Assembly: GCF_014646115.1 (NCBI RefSeq)
Contig: NZ_BMMV01000002.1
Location: 385,322-449,321 of the forward strand
Reading direction: 5' to 3'
DNA: 64,000 nucleotides
Source of the DNA: Streptomyces camponoticapitis
GTDB taxonomy: Bacteria; Actinomycetota; Actinomycetes; Streptomycetales; Streptomycetaceae
Shown piece by piece: positions 43,856-54,043 of this stretch (positions are counted from its first letter, which is position 1; each line of letters starts with the position of its first letter). The notes under the pieces are model-generated. The model saw only the letters and a program-made list of their open reading frames with translations, did not search any database and had not been told where the DNA came from. Both the position numbers and the translations under genes were made by a program.

Positions 43856-44878
43856 CTACCTTCCGGTGGTGAGAACCATGCGGAAGCGGGCCTCTCCGGA
43901 CAGCATTTTCGCGTACGCCTCGGCCGCGTTCTCCAGAGGAAGTTCCTCGATACGCGGCTTGATCCCCGTGTTGAGGGCGAACCGGAATGTCTGCTCGCGG
44001 TCGAGGGGGGTGCCCGAGATGATTCCGTACACGCGCTTGGTGCCGAAGATGAGGTCCAGTGCGCCGATTTCCAGGTTCTCGGCGGGCAGGCCCGCGACGA
44101 CGAGTTCGCCGCGGCGGCCCAGCCCTCCGACGGCGGACGAGATCGCCTTGGCGTCGGTGGTCGAGGCGAGGACGACCTTGGCGCCGCCGAGCTCCTGCAA
44201 GGCCAGGGCGGCATCCCGCGATTCGCTGTCGATGGGGTGGTCCGCGCCGAGTTCGCGGGCGAGTTCCGCCTTCTGCGGGCCGCGGGTGACAACCGCGGTG
44301 ACGAAACCCATCGCGCCCGCCAGTTGCACACCGAGATGCCCCACGCCGCCCAGGCCCAGAACGGCTACGAGATCCCCCGGTGTGGCGCCACTGTTGCGGA
44401 ACGCGTTGAAGGCCGTCAGTCCGGCACAGGCCAGTGCGGCGGCATGGGCGGATGCGAGCCCGTCCGGGATCCGTGCGAGTCCGTTCGCCGGCACCACAAT
44501 GGTGTCGGCGAATCCGCCCGGATAAGAGACCCCGGGCGTCTGAGCCTCCGGACAGTTGATGCCGTCCCCGGCACGGCAGGCGTCACAGTGACCACAGGTG
44601 CCCGCGATATAACCGGCAGCGACCCGGTCTCCGGGCTGCCACTCGTCCACCCCCGCACCGACGGCCTCCACGCGGCCCGCGATCTCGTGACCGGGGGTCA
44701 TCGGGAAGGTGGTCCCTGGAACGTATCCGGCGATGATCGGAACGTCGGAGTGGCAGATCCCGCACGCCTCGACAGCGATCCGCACCTGCCTGACTCCTGG
44801 TTCAGGCGTCTCCACCCGCGTGAGAACCAGATCTCCGCCGGGCTCGGACACCAGCACAGCTCGATCGCCTGTACCCAT
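43856..44878 (-). CDS. zinc-dependent alcohol dehydrogenase (AdhP-like)
   Basis: 340 residues. Catalytic zinc region EACGICHSDVPI and PGHEIAGRVEAVG; structural zinc cysteines in CGHCDACRAGDGINC; NAD-binding GLGGVGHLGVQLAGA. ATG 44878 has GTGAGG six bases upstream, preferred over GTG 44890. It converges on the aldehyde oxidoreductase genes and could supply aldehydes from alcohols, but that link rests only on position. Confidence 0.9.
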   Translation of the reverse strand: MGTGDRAVLVSEPGGDLVLTRVETPEPGVRQVRIAVEACGICHSDVPIIAGYVPGTTFPMTPGHEIAGRVEAVGAGVDEWQPGDRVAAGYIAGTCGHCDACRAGDGINCPEAQTPGVSYPGGFADTIVVPANGLARIPDGLASAHAAALACAGLTAFNAFRNSGATPGDLVAVLGLGGVGHLGVQLAGAMGFVTAVVTRGPQKAELARELGADHPIDSESRDAALALQELGGAKVVLASTTDAKAISSAVGGLGRRGELVVAGLPAENLEIGALDLIFGTKRVYGIISGTPLDREQTFRFALNTGIKPRIEELPLENAAEAYAKMLSGEARFRMVLTTGR

Positions 44879-45182
44879 CAGGAACCTCACTTCGTCGGGA
44901 CATCGACCAGCGGAAACGACTTAAGTAACAAATGCCCCAAATCATCATAGTAGGCGTGGGTGGACGGCACAGCCTGTGGGGTCGTACGGGGATGCCGAGC
45001 GCCTGCGGTCGCCCAAGAGGAGTGCCCTTCGGCCCGAGGTTCCCCCGTGCCGCGGGCGGGCCCGGGGCGGGCTGCGCCGGACGGCCAGGAGGACCCGGAC
45101 GCAGGATGAACGAACCCGAAGGGTGCTGAGGGAACACCCCGCCCCGACCGCTCCCTGCCAAGTCCCGCAAGGCCTACTCGCT
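44879..45182. other. intergenic region
   Basis: About 300 bases upstream of both the alcohol dehydrogenase (minus) and the small membrane protein (plus). The first 60 bases are AT-richer and probably hold the alcohol dehydrogenase promoter. I see no gene; open frames here are GC-rich artefacts. Confidence 0.45.
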
Positions 45183-45207
45183 GTGTGTGCAAGGGACTTG
45201 GGGGTAC
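45183..45207 (+). promoter_or_regulatory. sigma-B-type promoter candidate
   Basis: GTGT, then 15 bases, then GGGTAC. This fits the Streptomyces general-stress pattern GNNT-N14-16-GGGTAC. It is about 65 bases before the ATG of the small membrane protein, whose ribosome site AAGGAG lies between. Confidence 0.45.
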
Positions 45208-45271
45208 GCGTGGAGTAGGCCGGTCCACCCCGCGACCGGGCCTCAGGATGATTGTCCCGAAGGAGTGGCAG

Positions 45272-45544
45272 ATGGCGACGCAGTACGGTAATCAATCCAC
45301 CGGTCAGCGGCCCCAGGGCACACCGCAGGGCACGGCGAACGGCAATGTCCTGAGCATCATCGCGATGGTGCTGGGTGTGATCGCGTTCATCTTCCTGCCG
45401 ATCGTCTTCGGTGCGATCGGCCTGGTGCTGGCCATCATCGCCAAGACCGTGCGGCACGAGCGACTCGCCGTACCCGCCATAGTGGTCAGCGCCGTAGGCA
45501 TGATCGGCGGCATGATCCTGGGCGCCGTACTGGTCATGAACTGA
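45272..45544 (+). CDS. small DUF4190-like membrane protein
   Basis: 90 residues. A Gln/Gly/Thr-rich head of about 25 residues precedes two membrane helices (about 27-57, IIAMVLGVIAFIFLPIVFGA, and 67-88, AIVVSAVGMIGGMILGAVLV). AAGGAG precedes ATG 45272. The stress-type promoter candidate upstream hints at sigma-B control. Function unknown. Confidence 0.75.
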   Translation: MATQYGNQSTGQRPQGTPQGTANGNVLSIIAMVLGVIAFIFLPIVFGAIGLVLAIIAKTVRHERLAVPAIVVSAVGMIGGMILGAVLVMN

Positions 45545-45583
45545 GCGGGCAACGGCAGCCACGGCACCTTGTCGATGCTGGAT

Positions 45584-46576
<993 letters not shown>

Positions 46577-46764
46577 TTCTCGTCGAGAGTGTCGAAGGAC
46601 GGCGGAGGGAAGCGGTGAGGGTCGGCGTCCGTGGCATCCGGGCGCCGATCCCGATCTCGCCGGCCTCCAGCCAACATCGGTTCGTCACCTGAGGGCAGGC
46701 TCTGCGAAAAGGGGTACTCGCCGGGACCCGTTACGGGATGTGGGCCGGACCTATCCTCGATCTC

Positions 46765-47673
46765 ATGGATGAGAAGGAGACCGCGCGGGCGGCGGTCCGC
46801 GAGTTCCTCACCACCCGCCGCGCCAGGGTCAGCCCGACCGACGTCGGCCTTCCTCCCTCGGGCACCCGCCGTCGGGTGAAGGGCCTGCGCAGGGAGGAGG
46901 TCGCGTTGCTTGCCGGGGTCAGCCCGGAGTACTACGTGCGGCTCGAACGCGGCAAGGCGACCGGGCCCTCAGCCGGAGTTGTCGAAGCCGTCGCCCGCGT
47001 TCTGCGCCTGGACGACGACGAACGCGCCCACCTCGGCCGGCTGCTGGCCGCTCTGACCCCCGCGGCCCCCAAGCGGAGCCGGAGCACGGCGAAGGACCTC
47101 GTCACTCCGGGAATCCGAGTCCTGCTGGACTCGATGGACCACCTACCCGCAGTCGTCTTCAACGGGCGGTTCGACCTCCTGGCGGCCAACGCACTGGGGC
47201 GCGCACTCCTCGCGCCCATGTACGACCTGCCCGGACGGACGAACAGCGCCCGCTTCCTGTTCCTCGACGAGCCCAGGGCCCGGGACCTGTTCCCCGAGTG
47301 GGAGCGGATCACAGCGGACACCGTGGCAATGCTGCGCATCGAGGCGGGGCGCCACCCCGACGACCCCGACCTGACCGAACTGATCGGACAACTCGCCACC
47401 CGCAGCACAGAATTCCGGACACGGTGGGCGACCAACGACGTACGAATCCACCGAGCCGGCACGAAGACCTTCCGGCACCCACTCATCGGCGAGGTCACAC
47501 TGCCCTACGAGACCCTCGGCATCGACTCCGCCTCCAGCCAGATACTCAGTGTCTACACGCCCCAACCCGGCACCCCCGAAGCCGACGCGATCCGCCTCCT
47601 CGCCAGCTGGAACGCCGACGACCGACGGAACAACAACCCGACAGCGGGAGCGCGCGGGAACCCCGAGGACTGA
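46765..47673 (+). CDS. XRE-family regulator with MmyB-like ligand domain
   Basis: 302 residues. The helix-turn-helix is at about 30-85 (RRVKGLRREEVALLAGVSPE, YYVRLERG). The MmyB-like C-terminal domain (about 110-290) has LPAVVFNGRFDLLAANALGR, DPDLTELIGQLATRSTEFR and HPLIGEVTLPYETL. It probably binds a fatty-acid-like ligand, as suggested for this family, and controls the divergent aldo/keto reductase. ATG 46765; a TATCCT-like -10 very close upstream allows a near-leaderless transcript. Confidence 0.88.
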   Translation: MDEKETARAAVREFLTTRRARVSPTDVGLPPSGTRRRVKGLRREEVALLAGVSPEYYVRLERGKATGPSAGVVEAVARVLRLDDDERAHLGRLLAALTPAAPKRSRSTAKDLVTPGIRVLLDSMDHLPAVVFNGRFDLLAANALGRALLAPMYDLPGRTNSARFLFLDEPRARDLFPEWERITADTVAMLRIEAGRHPDDPDLTELIGQLATRSTEFRTRWATNDVRIHRAGTKTFRHPLIGEVTLPYETLGIDSASSQILSVYTPQPGTPEADAIRLLASWNADDRRNNNPTAGARGNPED

Positions 47674-47689
47674 CTCTTTGGGGTTCCCG
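47655..47689. terminator. terminator hairpin overlapping the XRE gene stop
   Basis: A 10-bp stem (CGGGAACCCC/GGGGTTCCCG) with a 15-base loop that contains the stop codon. It can also serve the convergent STAND-TPR gene, which ends at 47769. Confidence 0.55.
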
Positions 47690-47768
47690 GCACAGGCCCC
47701 GTCTCCCGGTCCTGCGCCGGCCAACTGCTCCGCCCCTCTGCGACGACGGCCGGCGCGCGCGGTGATGG

Positions 47769-50700
47769 TCAGATTTCAAGCGGTGGCGACGCCGCCAGTA
47801 CCTGCCGCAGACGTTCCCGGTGTTGCTCCACCTGCTCACGGGTCGCGGGGTCCAACCGCATCAACTCGTCGAGATCGCTGAGCAACTCGCGGAACCCGCT
47901 GTGCGAGGGGGAAAGCTCCAGAAACACCCTGAGGGCATCGTCCGCCTCGGCCCGGCAACGCATGGCGCAGTATGCGACTACGAGATCCGCTCTACCGCCG
48001 GCACCACGAGGGCCAGGCGCCTGGGCGCTCGTCTTCAACAGTTCGACGGCCCGGAGCAAGTCGCCGCGGCCGTCGCTGCTTCCCGCGCTGCGGTGGGTCA
48101 TCGCTCGCTGGTAGAGGAACCAGCCGTCCTCACGATCGAGCTCGATGGCGCGGTCGAAGTCGGTGAGCGCCTCGTCGTAGCGTCCGAGGGCGCGGTAGGT
48201 CTCCCCGCGCCCACAGACGACCCAGTCTTCCTCCGGGCCGAGTTCGATGGCCTGGGTGAAGTCCACGAGTGCTTCGTGGTGGCGGCCCATCGCCTGGTAG
48301 GTCTGACCGCGGCTGGCGATGTCCCACGCGTCGTCGGGGTCGAGTTCGATGGCGCGGTTGTAGTCGGTGAGCGCTTCGTCGTAGCGCTCCATGAGCCGGT
48401 AGGTCTCGCCGCGGTTGGCGATCGCCCACGCATAGGTGGGGTCGAGTTCGATGGCGCGGTTGTAGTCGGTGAGTGCTTCGTCGTAGCGCTCCATCGCCTG
48501 GTAGGTCATGGCCCGGTTGGCGATGGCCCAGTCGCCTTGCGGGTTGAGCTCGATGGCGTTGTTGAAGTCGGTCAGAGCCTCGTCGAACAGCTTCAGCGCC
48601 CGATGGGTCTGACCACGGCTGGCGATGGCCCATGCGTAGGTGGGGTCGAGTTCGATGGCGCGGTTGTAGTCGGCGAGCGCCTCGTCGTAGCGCTCCATGA
48701 GCCGGTAGGTCTCGCCGCGGCTGGCGATGGCCCATGCGTAGGTGGGGTCGAGTTCGATGGCGCGGTCGAAGTCGGTGAGTGCTTCGTCGTAGCGCTCCAG
48801 TGCCCGGTAGGTTTCGCCGCGGTTGGCGATGGCCCATGCGTAGGTGGGGTCGAGTTCGATGGCGCGGTTGTAGTCGGTGAGTGCTTCGTCGTAGCGCTCC
48901 AGCGCCTGGTAGGTCATGGCCCGGTTGGCGATCGCCCAGTCGGCTTCCGGGTTGAGTCCGATGACGTGGTTGTAGTCCGTGAGTGCTTCGTCGTACCGCC
49001 TCAGCGCATGGTAGGTCTTGGCGCGGTTGGTGAGTGCCCAGTCGGCTTGCGGGTTGAGTTCGATGGCGCGGTCGTAGTCGGTGAGTGCTTCGTCGTAGCG
49101 CTTCATGTGCCGGTAGGTTTCGGCGCGGTTGGTGAGTGCCCAGTCGGCTTGCGGGTTGAGTTCGATGGCGCGGTTGAAGTCGGTGAGTGCTTCGTCGTAG
49201 CGCTTCATGAGCCGGTACGTCACGCCCCGGCTGACGATGGCCCATTCGTAGTTCGGGTCGAGTTCGATGGCGCGGTTGAAATCGGTGACCGCCTCGTCGT
49301 ACCGCTCCAGCGACTGGTAGGTCCTACCGCGGCCGGTGATGGCCCAGTCGGCCTGGGGGTCGAGTTCGATGGCGCGGTCGTAGTCGGCGAGCGCCTCGTC
49401 GTACCGCTCCACGAGCCGGTAGGTCTCTGCGCGGTTGATGATGGCCCACGCGTAGGTCGGGTCCAGGTCGATGGCGCGGTCGTAGTCGGCGAGCGCTTCG
49501 TCGTTCCGCTTCATGAACCGGTGGGTCAGGCCCCGGCTGGTGATGTTCCACGCATCGTCCGGGTTGAGTTCGATGGCGCGGCTGAAGTCGGTGAGGGCCT
49601 CGTCGTAGCGCTTCATGAGCCGGTACGTCACGCCCCGGCTGGCGACGGCCCAGTCGGCTTGTGGGTCGAGTTCGATGGCGCGAGTGAGGTCGGTGAGCGC
49701 TTCGTCGTACCGGCCCAGAGAACTGTAGGTATCTCCACGGCTATGGAAGAACCACTCGGTGCCGGAGTCGAGTTCGATGGCGCGGTTGAAGTGGGTGAGG
49801 GCCTCGTCGTACCGCTCCATGAGCCGGTAAGTCTCTCCACGGCCGGCGTGAGCTCGCGCGGTGTCAGGGGCGAGCCGGTGAGCTGTCGCGTAGTCGGCGA
49901 GGGCGCTGTCGTAGTCGCCCGCCACCCGGTGGTCGCGAGCGCGGACAGAGTGAGCCAGGACACGGGTCTCGGTGGTGAGTTCGGGTGCGGTCAGCAGGAG
50001 CGTCAGTGCGGCGATACCGGACGCTTGCTGTTCTGCCGCTGCTTCGAGGCGCTCGCCCCAGGTGGTGAGGGCAGGGGCATCGGTGTCATGTCCGGCCTGG
50101 CCGAGGGCCTGCGCCCACCGGCGCAGGGTGGCAGTGTCGTGGTCGGTGGCCTGGACGGTCTGCAGGAGAGCGTCGGGGAGCGCGATGCGGGGGTTGGCGC
50201 ACAGGCGGTGGTAGGTCTCGTTGAGGCGATGTTCCCGCCATTCGGTGTCGTCCCAGTACGCGTCGGTGTCGGTGCCCAGCCCGGCTTCCACCCCTTGGCG
50301 CCATTGCCCGAACGTGTCCGCGAGGCGGGTGTGCTGCTGCTGCCAGCGGCTGGGGGACCGGGTGCGCTGCAGGCGGAGCATGGTGTCGCGGACGACGTCG
50401 TGGTAGCGGCAGCGCCCGGCCTGGCGGGAGACGAAGGCCAGGGCCCTCAGCCATGGGTAGCCGTCGACGGCGGACTCCGGGACGGCGGCCTGGTAGATGT
50501 CCTCGTCGAGTTGCAGGGGCAGCGCGCAGGCCTGCGCCGCCTCTCGGCGCGCGGGGTCGGGTTCCCATTTCAGGAACCTCTCGACCGCGGTCTCCGAGGG
50601 ATCGACGACAGTGTCACTGGTGGTCGGGCCGCCGCGGGCGAGCATGTCGACCAGGAGCGGCAGCCGCCCCGACAGACGCAAGACCAATTCGACGGTCTCT

Positions 50701-51617
50701 TCGCCGGTCACACCGTGAGTGGCGAGCAGAGTACGGGCTTCGTCCTCGGTGAACACGTCCAGACGCACCTCGGTCACCTGGCCAAGATGGTCCCCCCAGA
50801 CACGGGGGTCCAAGCGTGACCGGCCCGCCAGCACGATCTGCACGTCGACAGGCAGGGTGCCGTGGTCCTCGGTGAAGACGATGCTCCGCAGCCAGGCGTC
50901 GAGAACCGGGCCGGTGCGCTCGTACACGTCGAAGAACAGCACCACCCGCTCGACCCGCTCCGCGACCTCGGCGAGATCCTCAAGGAAGACCGGGGTCAGT
51001 TTCGCCAGCGGATTCATCACCAGCTGTACGTCGTCGTGGCTGCGCAGCCGCGTGTTCAGGAGCGTGCGCATCCGGTCCGCCCCCAGCGCCACCTGCCCCG
51101 GATCCACCGCCCCCGCGAATGCCCCGATCCCCGGCAGCATCCCCAGGCCCACCAGACCCACTTGCGCCGCGACCGTGCTCGACGGCGACGCCGGCACGGG
51201 TTCCCCCGCACTTGCCTCGACCGCGGTCGCCTCCTGCGCGGGCACCGTACTCTCCGCCTGATGACGGCGCTGACGGTAGGTGGCCAGCTGCTTCTCGAAC
51301 CGCTTCAGCGAATGCCCCTGCCGGCCGAGCCCGGCGCTGATCGTCTCCATCGCCTCAAGCGCGTCATGCACTTCGTCGTCCACGAACGCTGTGAACACCG
51401 AGGGTTGCTCGCGCGCCGTCGTCTCCCACTGCCGCACGAGCGTCGACTTCCCTACCCCGCCGTTGCCGTGCACATGGAACAGATAGGGAAAATCCACCTC
51501 TTCGGGATTGCGTGCGAACGTCTCCCGGAACACCGCCAGTTCACCACGGCGCCCCACGAACCCCGCACTCCCACGACGCCGATTGATCTCCTGCCGAGAC
51601 GGCCTACGCGCGGCCAC
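47769..51617 (-). CDS. STAND (NB-ARC-like) NTPase with 18 C-terminal TPR repeats
   Basis: 1282 residues. Walker A HGNGGVGKSTL is at 50-60, a hydrophobic Gly-rich segment at 153-173, Walker B RVVLFFDVYER near 225-235, a sensor Arg in LAGRSRLD and a GxP-like motif SGRLPLLVDML. A winged-helix region follows with an MHD-like motif CRYHDVVRD near 404-412, the plan of NLR/AP-ATPase proteins. Eighteen 34-residue TPRs (YDEALTDYNRAIELDP type) occupy 570-1181, then a 100-residue helical tail. No N-terminal effector domain is present. GTG 51617 has a G-run eight bases upstream; ATG 51647 is an alternative. A ligand-sensing or defence role is inferred. Confidence 0.87.
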   Translation of the reverse strand: MAARRPSRQEINRRRGSAGFVGRRGELAVFRETFARNPEEVDFPYLFHVHGNGGVGKSTLVRQWETTAREQPSVFTAFVDDEVHDALEAMETISAGLGRQGHSLKRFEKQLATYRQRRHQAESTVPAQEATAVEASAGEPVPASPSSTVAAQVGLVGLGMLPGIGAFAGAVDPGQVALGADRMRTLLNTRLRSHDDVQLVMNPLAKLTPVFLEDLAEVAERVERVVLFFDVYERTGPVLDAWLRSIVFTEDHGTLPVDVQIVLAGRSRLDPRVWGDHLGQVTEVRLDVFTEDEARTLLATHGVTGEETVELVLRLSGRLPLLVDMLARGGPTTSDTVVDPSETAVERFLKWEPDPARREAAQACALPLQLDEDIYQAAVPESAVDGYPWLRALAFVSRQAGRCRYHDVVRDTMLRLQRTRSPSRWQQQHTRLADTFGQWRQGVEAGLGTDTDAYWDDTEWREHRLNETYHRLCANPRIALPDALLQTVQATDHDTATLRRWAQALGQAGHDTDAPALTTWGERLEAAAEQQASGIAALTLLLTAPELTTETRVLAHSVRARDHRVAGDYDSALADYATAHRLAPDTARAHAGRGETYRLMERYDEALTHFNRAIELDSGTEWFFHSRGDTYSSLGRYDEALTDLTRAIELDPQADWAVASRGVTYRLMKRYDEALTDFSRAIELNPDDAWNITSRGLTHRFMKRNDEALADYDRAIDLDPTYAWAIINRAETYRLVERYDEALADYDRAIELDPQADWAITGRGRTYQSLERYDEAVTDFNRAIELDPNYEWAIVSRGVTYRLMKRYDEALTDFNRAIELNPQADWALTNRAETYRHMKRYDEALTDYDRAIELNPQADWALTNRAKTYHALRRYDEALTDYNHVIGLNPEADWAIANRAMTYQALERYDEALTDYNRAIELDPTYAWAIANRGETYRALERYDEALTDFDRAIELDPTYAWAIASRGETYRLMERYDEALADYNRAIELDPTYAWAIASRGQTHRALKLFDEALTDFNNAIELNPQGDWAIANRAMTYQAMERYDEALTDYNRAIELDPTYAWAIANRGETYRLMERYDEALTDYNRAIELDPDDAWDIASRGQTYQAMGRHHEALVDFTQAIELGPEEDWVVCGRGETYRALGRYDEALTDFDRAIELDREDGWFLYQRAMTHRSAGSSDGRGDLLRAVELLKTSAQAPGPRGAGGRADLVVAYCAMRCRAEADDALRVFLELSPSHSGFRELLSDLDELMRLDPATREQVEQHRERLRQVLAASPPLEI
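48075..49910 (-). repeat. 18 tandem 102-bp repeats encoding TPR units
   Basis: Each unit encodes 34 residues starting at YDEAL or a variant. Units 6 to 15 are nearly identical at DNA level (recurring gcgatggcccatgcgtaggt and tcgagttcgatggcgcggt on the plus strand), whereas units at the two ends have diverged. That pattern fits expansion by unequal recombination in the centre. Being an uninterrupted coding array with no spacers, it is not a CRISPR. Confidence 0.9.
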
Positions 51618-51750
51618 ACCAACCACCCCCCCTGAGTACCAGTTCATGATGCCGTCTCGCCCGGCCCACCGGCTCCCGGACGGTGCGATCGAGGGCAGTG
51701 CGGGTGGCGGAGCCGGCGGCCGGGCTGAGGTGCTTTCTGCCCGGCGGTGC

Positions 51751-53922
51751 TCAGTCCACGCTGATCAGGAGCAGGGCTACGTCGTCGGCACTGCCGGCGG
51801 ACGGGGCGGCTTCGAGGAGGATGTCGGCGCGGGTGTCCACGGATTCGCCGCGCGATGTGGAGGCCAGAACACGGGCCAGCCGCTCCGTCGAGACGTCTGG
51901 GTCGGTGCCCGGTATCTCGACGAGGCCGTCGGTGTACATCAAGAGCTCCGCGCCGGGCGGCAGGGGTATCTCGATGGTCGGGTACTCGGTCGCGCGTACG
52001 ATGCCGAGCAACGGTCCGGGCGGCACTCGGACGATCGACACCGTGCCGTCCGGGTGGCGCAGCAGTGGCGGCGGGTGGCCGGCGTTCGCCAGCCGGACGC
52101 GGTGGGTCGCCAGATCGATGTCTGCGTAGAGGCAACTGGTGAAGAGCCCTGCGTTGAGGTCGATCAGCAGTTGGTTGGTGCGGGACAGCACCTCGGACGG
52201 CGCCACTCCAGCCGTCGCGTGTACGGCGGTGCGTACCTGGCCCATGAGCGCGGCGGCTGTGGGATTGTGTCCCTGCACGTCGCCGACAGCGGCCGCCGCG
52301 TTGCCACCGCTGAGCCCGATCAGGTCGTAGAAGTCACCGCCGATCTCCATGCCGTACGTGGTGGACCGGTAGCGTGCGGCCGCTCGCAGGCCCGGCACCT
52401 CGGGCAGTACGCCGGGCAGGAAACTGGCCTGCAGGCGCTGCGCGAAGTTGGAGCGGGCGTCGTGCAGAAGTGCGCGGTCGAGGGCCTGCGCCAGAAGGCC
52501 GGCAAGGGAGGTCAGGACGGCGCGCAGGCCGGGCGGGAACGTGCGCGGTCGCTCGTAGGAGATCACGCAACAGCCGACCGGCCGGTCGGAGGCGATGAGC
52601 GGGAGATACGCCCACGCCGCTTTCCCGGTGAGTGTCGACATACCGTCGTAGACGGCGTCCATCTCTTCTGGCGTGCTGTAGAAGGCGGCCTCCCGTTTGC
52701 TGAGTGCCTGCGAGGCGGGGGTGGGCATCCAGCGCATCTGAGCGCCGTCCAGTTGCCGCATCGCGTCGGCCGCGTAGCCGCGAAAGCCGACGTTCTGCAG
52801 CCTGCCGTCCTCCAGGGTGAGCAGCGCCAAGCCCTGCGCATCGACCATGGCCATGATCGGATCGGCGATGAGCTCCACCATGTCGGCCACCTCGACGGCC
52901 TGGGTGAGCGTGGCCGCCAGATTGATCAGCTCGTACATGGTCTCCAGCGAGGCGGGGGCGGTGTCGCTGCCGAGGGCACGGGCACCGTCGGTCCCGGGCC
53001 GGCCACCCGCCTCGCCGCCGGTCGTCGGCGGGGTACCCGGCTGCGGCCGCTTCTGGTCCCGGCTGGAGGAGACGCGCACACTCAGTCCTGAGTCGCCCGT
53101 GTAGAGGGCGTTCGGATGGAGGACGAAGGAGAGCCGGGTATCGGGGTGCCGCAGGACCGTGAAAGCCGTGGGCTCCCGGCTGAGGAGCGCTGTCCGGTAG
53201 CTGTCCTTGAAGAGGGAGGCACTCAACTGGGGGAGCTCCCAAGGTCGTTGCCCGCGCAGACGCTCCACAGGAACGCCGATCAGCTCGGCCGCTCTCGCGG
53301 TGACGAAGGTGATCCGGCCCTCCGGATCGAGTGCCATTCCGCCTTCGGGCAGCCGCTGGGCGAAGTCCGCGGCGGCGACCGCGTTCGCCTCGGTGGGCCG
53401 CTCCGTCGGGGGCTGCCGCATCGTGTGCGGTTCGGGGGCGGGCAGCAAGGGTCGGCCCCGCGCGGAGGAGTCAGCGAGCAGTCGCCCCAGTGCCGCGCAG
53501 CACTTCCCGACCGCGGCATGTTGCCGCGGGGTCAGCCGGGGTGGCTGCGAGGCGGGAAAGAGCAGGGTGAGCGAGCCCCACACGGCGCCCGCGGAGGCGA
53601 TGGGTGCGCTGAGGCAGGCGAAGCCGTACGAGTACGGGGCTTCGGCGGACGAGCCGAGGCGGTCGAGCGAGTCGCCGACCGGGAGCCAGACCATCCGCCG
53701 CTCGCGGACTGCCTCGGCGGCGAGGGCCGGCGAGCCCACCCAGAGCCGCGTCCAGGGCCTCGCGAGGGCGTCCGGCATACCGGCCTTCACGGCGAATCCA
53801 AGGACCTGCCCCGCGGGCGGGAAGAGCAAGTGGATACCGCCGGATTGCGCCCCACACTCCTGTAGTACGTCGTACAGGAAGGGGTCGAGGGCTTCCAGGC
53901 CAGAAATGGCCGTATCCGACAT
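51751..53922 (-). CDS. SpoIIE/RsbU-type PP2C phosphatase with GAF and PAS sensor domains
   Basis: 723 residues. A GAF-like domain is at about 5-140, a PAS domain at about 180-285 (GMALDPEGRITFVTARAAEL), a second GAF at about 325-470 and the SpoIIE phosphatase at 480-720. Metal-binding Asp residues are seen in GGDFYDLIG, VGDVQGHN, MYTDGL and SADDVALLL. Such proteins dephosphorylate anti-anti-sigma factors in stress signalling. ATG 53922 has a TAGAAT -10-like box 12 bases upstream. The STAND gene follows 133 bases downstream on the same strand with no evident terminator between. Confidence 0.9.
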   Translation of the reverse strand: MSDTAISGLEALDPFLYDVLQECGAQSGGIHLLFPPAGQVLGFAVKAGMPDALARPWTRLWVGSPALAAEAVRERRMVWLPVGDSLDRLGSSAEAPYSYGFACLSAPIASAGAVWGSLTLLFPASQPPRLTPRQHAAVGKCCAALGRLLADSSARGRPLLPAPEPHTMRQPPTERPTEANAVAAADFAQRLPEGGMALDPEGRITFVTARAAELIGVPVERLRGQRPWELPQLSASLFKDSYRTALLSREPTAFTVLRHPDTRLSFVLHPNALYTGDSGLSVRVSSSRDQKRPQPGTPPTTGGEAGGRPGTDGARALGSDTAPASLETMYELINLAATLTQAVEVADMVELIADPIMAMVDAQGLALLTLEDGRLQNVGFRGYAADAMRQLDGAQMRWMPTPASQALSKREAAFYSTPEEMDAVYDGMSTLTGKAAWAYLPLIASDRPVGCCVISYERPRTFPPGLRAVLTSLAGLLAQALDRALLHDARSNFAQRLQASFLPGVLPEVPGLRAAARYRSTTYGMEIGGDFYDLIGLSGGNAAAAVGDVQGHNPTAAALMGQVRTAVHATAGVAPSEVLSRTNQLLIDLNAGLFTSCLYADIDLATHRVRLANAGHPPPLLRHPDGTVSIVRVPPGPLLGIVRATEYPTIEIPLPPGAELLMYTDGLVEIPGTDPDVSTERLARVLASTSRGESVDTRADILLEAAPSAGSADDVALLLISVD

Positions 53923-54043
53923 TCGACTGATTCTACACCGGGGCTTGTCGCGTAGCTCCGGTGGCTGTCGGTGCACAGAGCGTATGGGAGAGCGTCCGGG
54001 CTTCTCGGCTGCGGGGGAGGGGTGAGAACGGGGCGTCGGGACC

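Noticed and set aside
48075..49910. Tandem repeats considered as a CRISPR or other non-coding array
   Set aside because: Units are 102 bases, contiguous, in frame and encode TPRs; there are no unique spacers.
47820..50819. A 999-residue open frame on the plus strand opposite the TPR region
   Set aside because: It mirrors the repeated minus-strand gene and exists because of codon bias and repeat structure; the minus strand has a coherent STAND-TPR protein.
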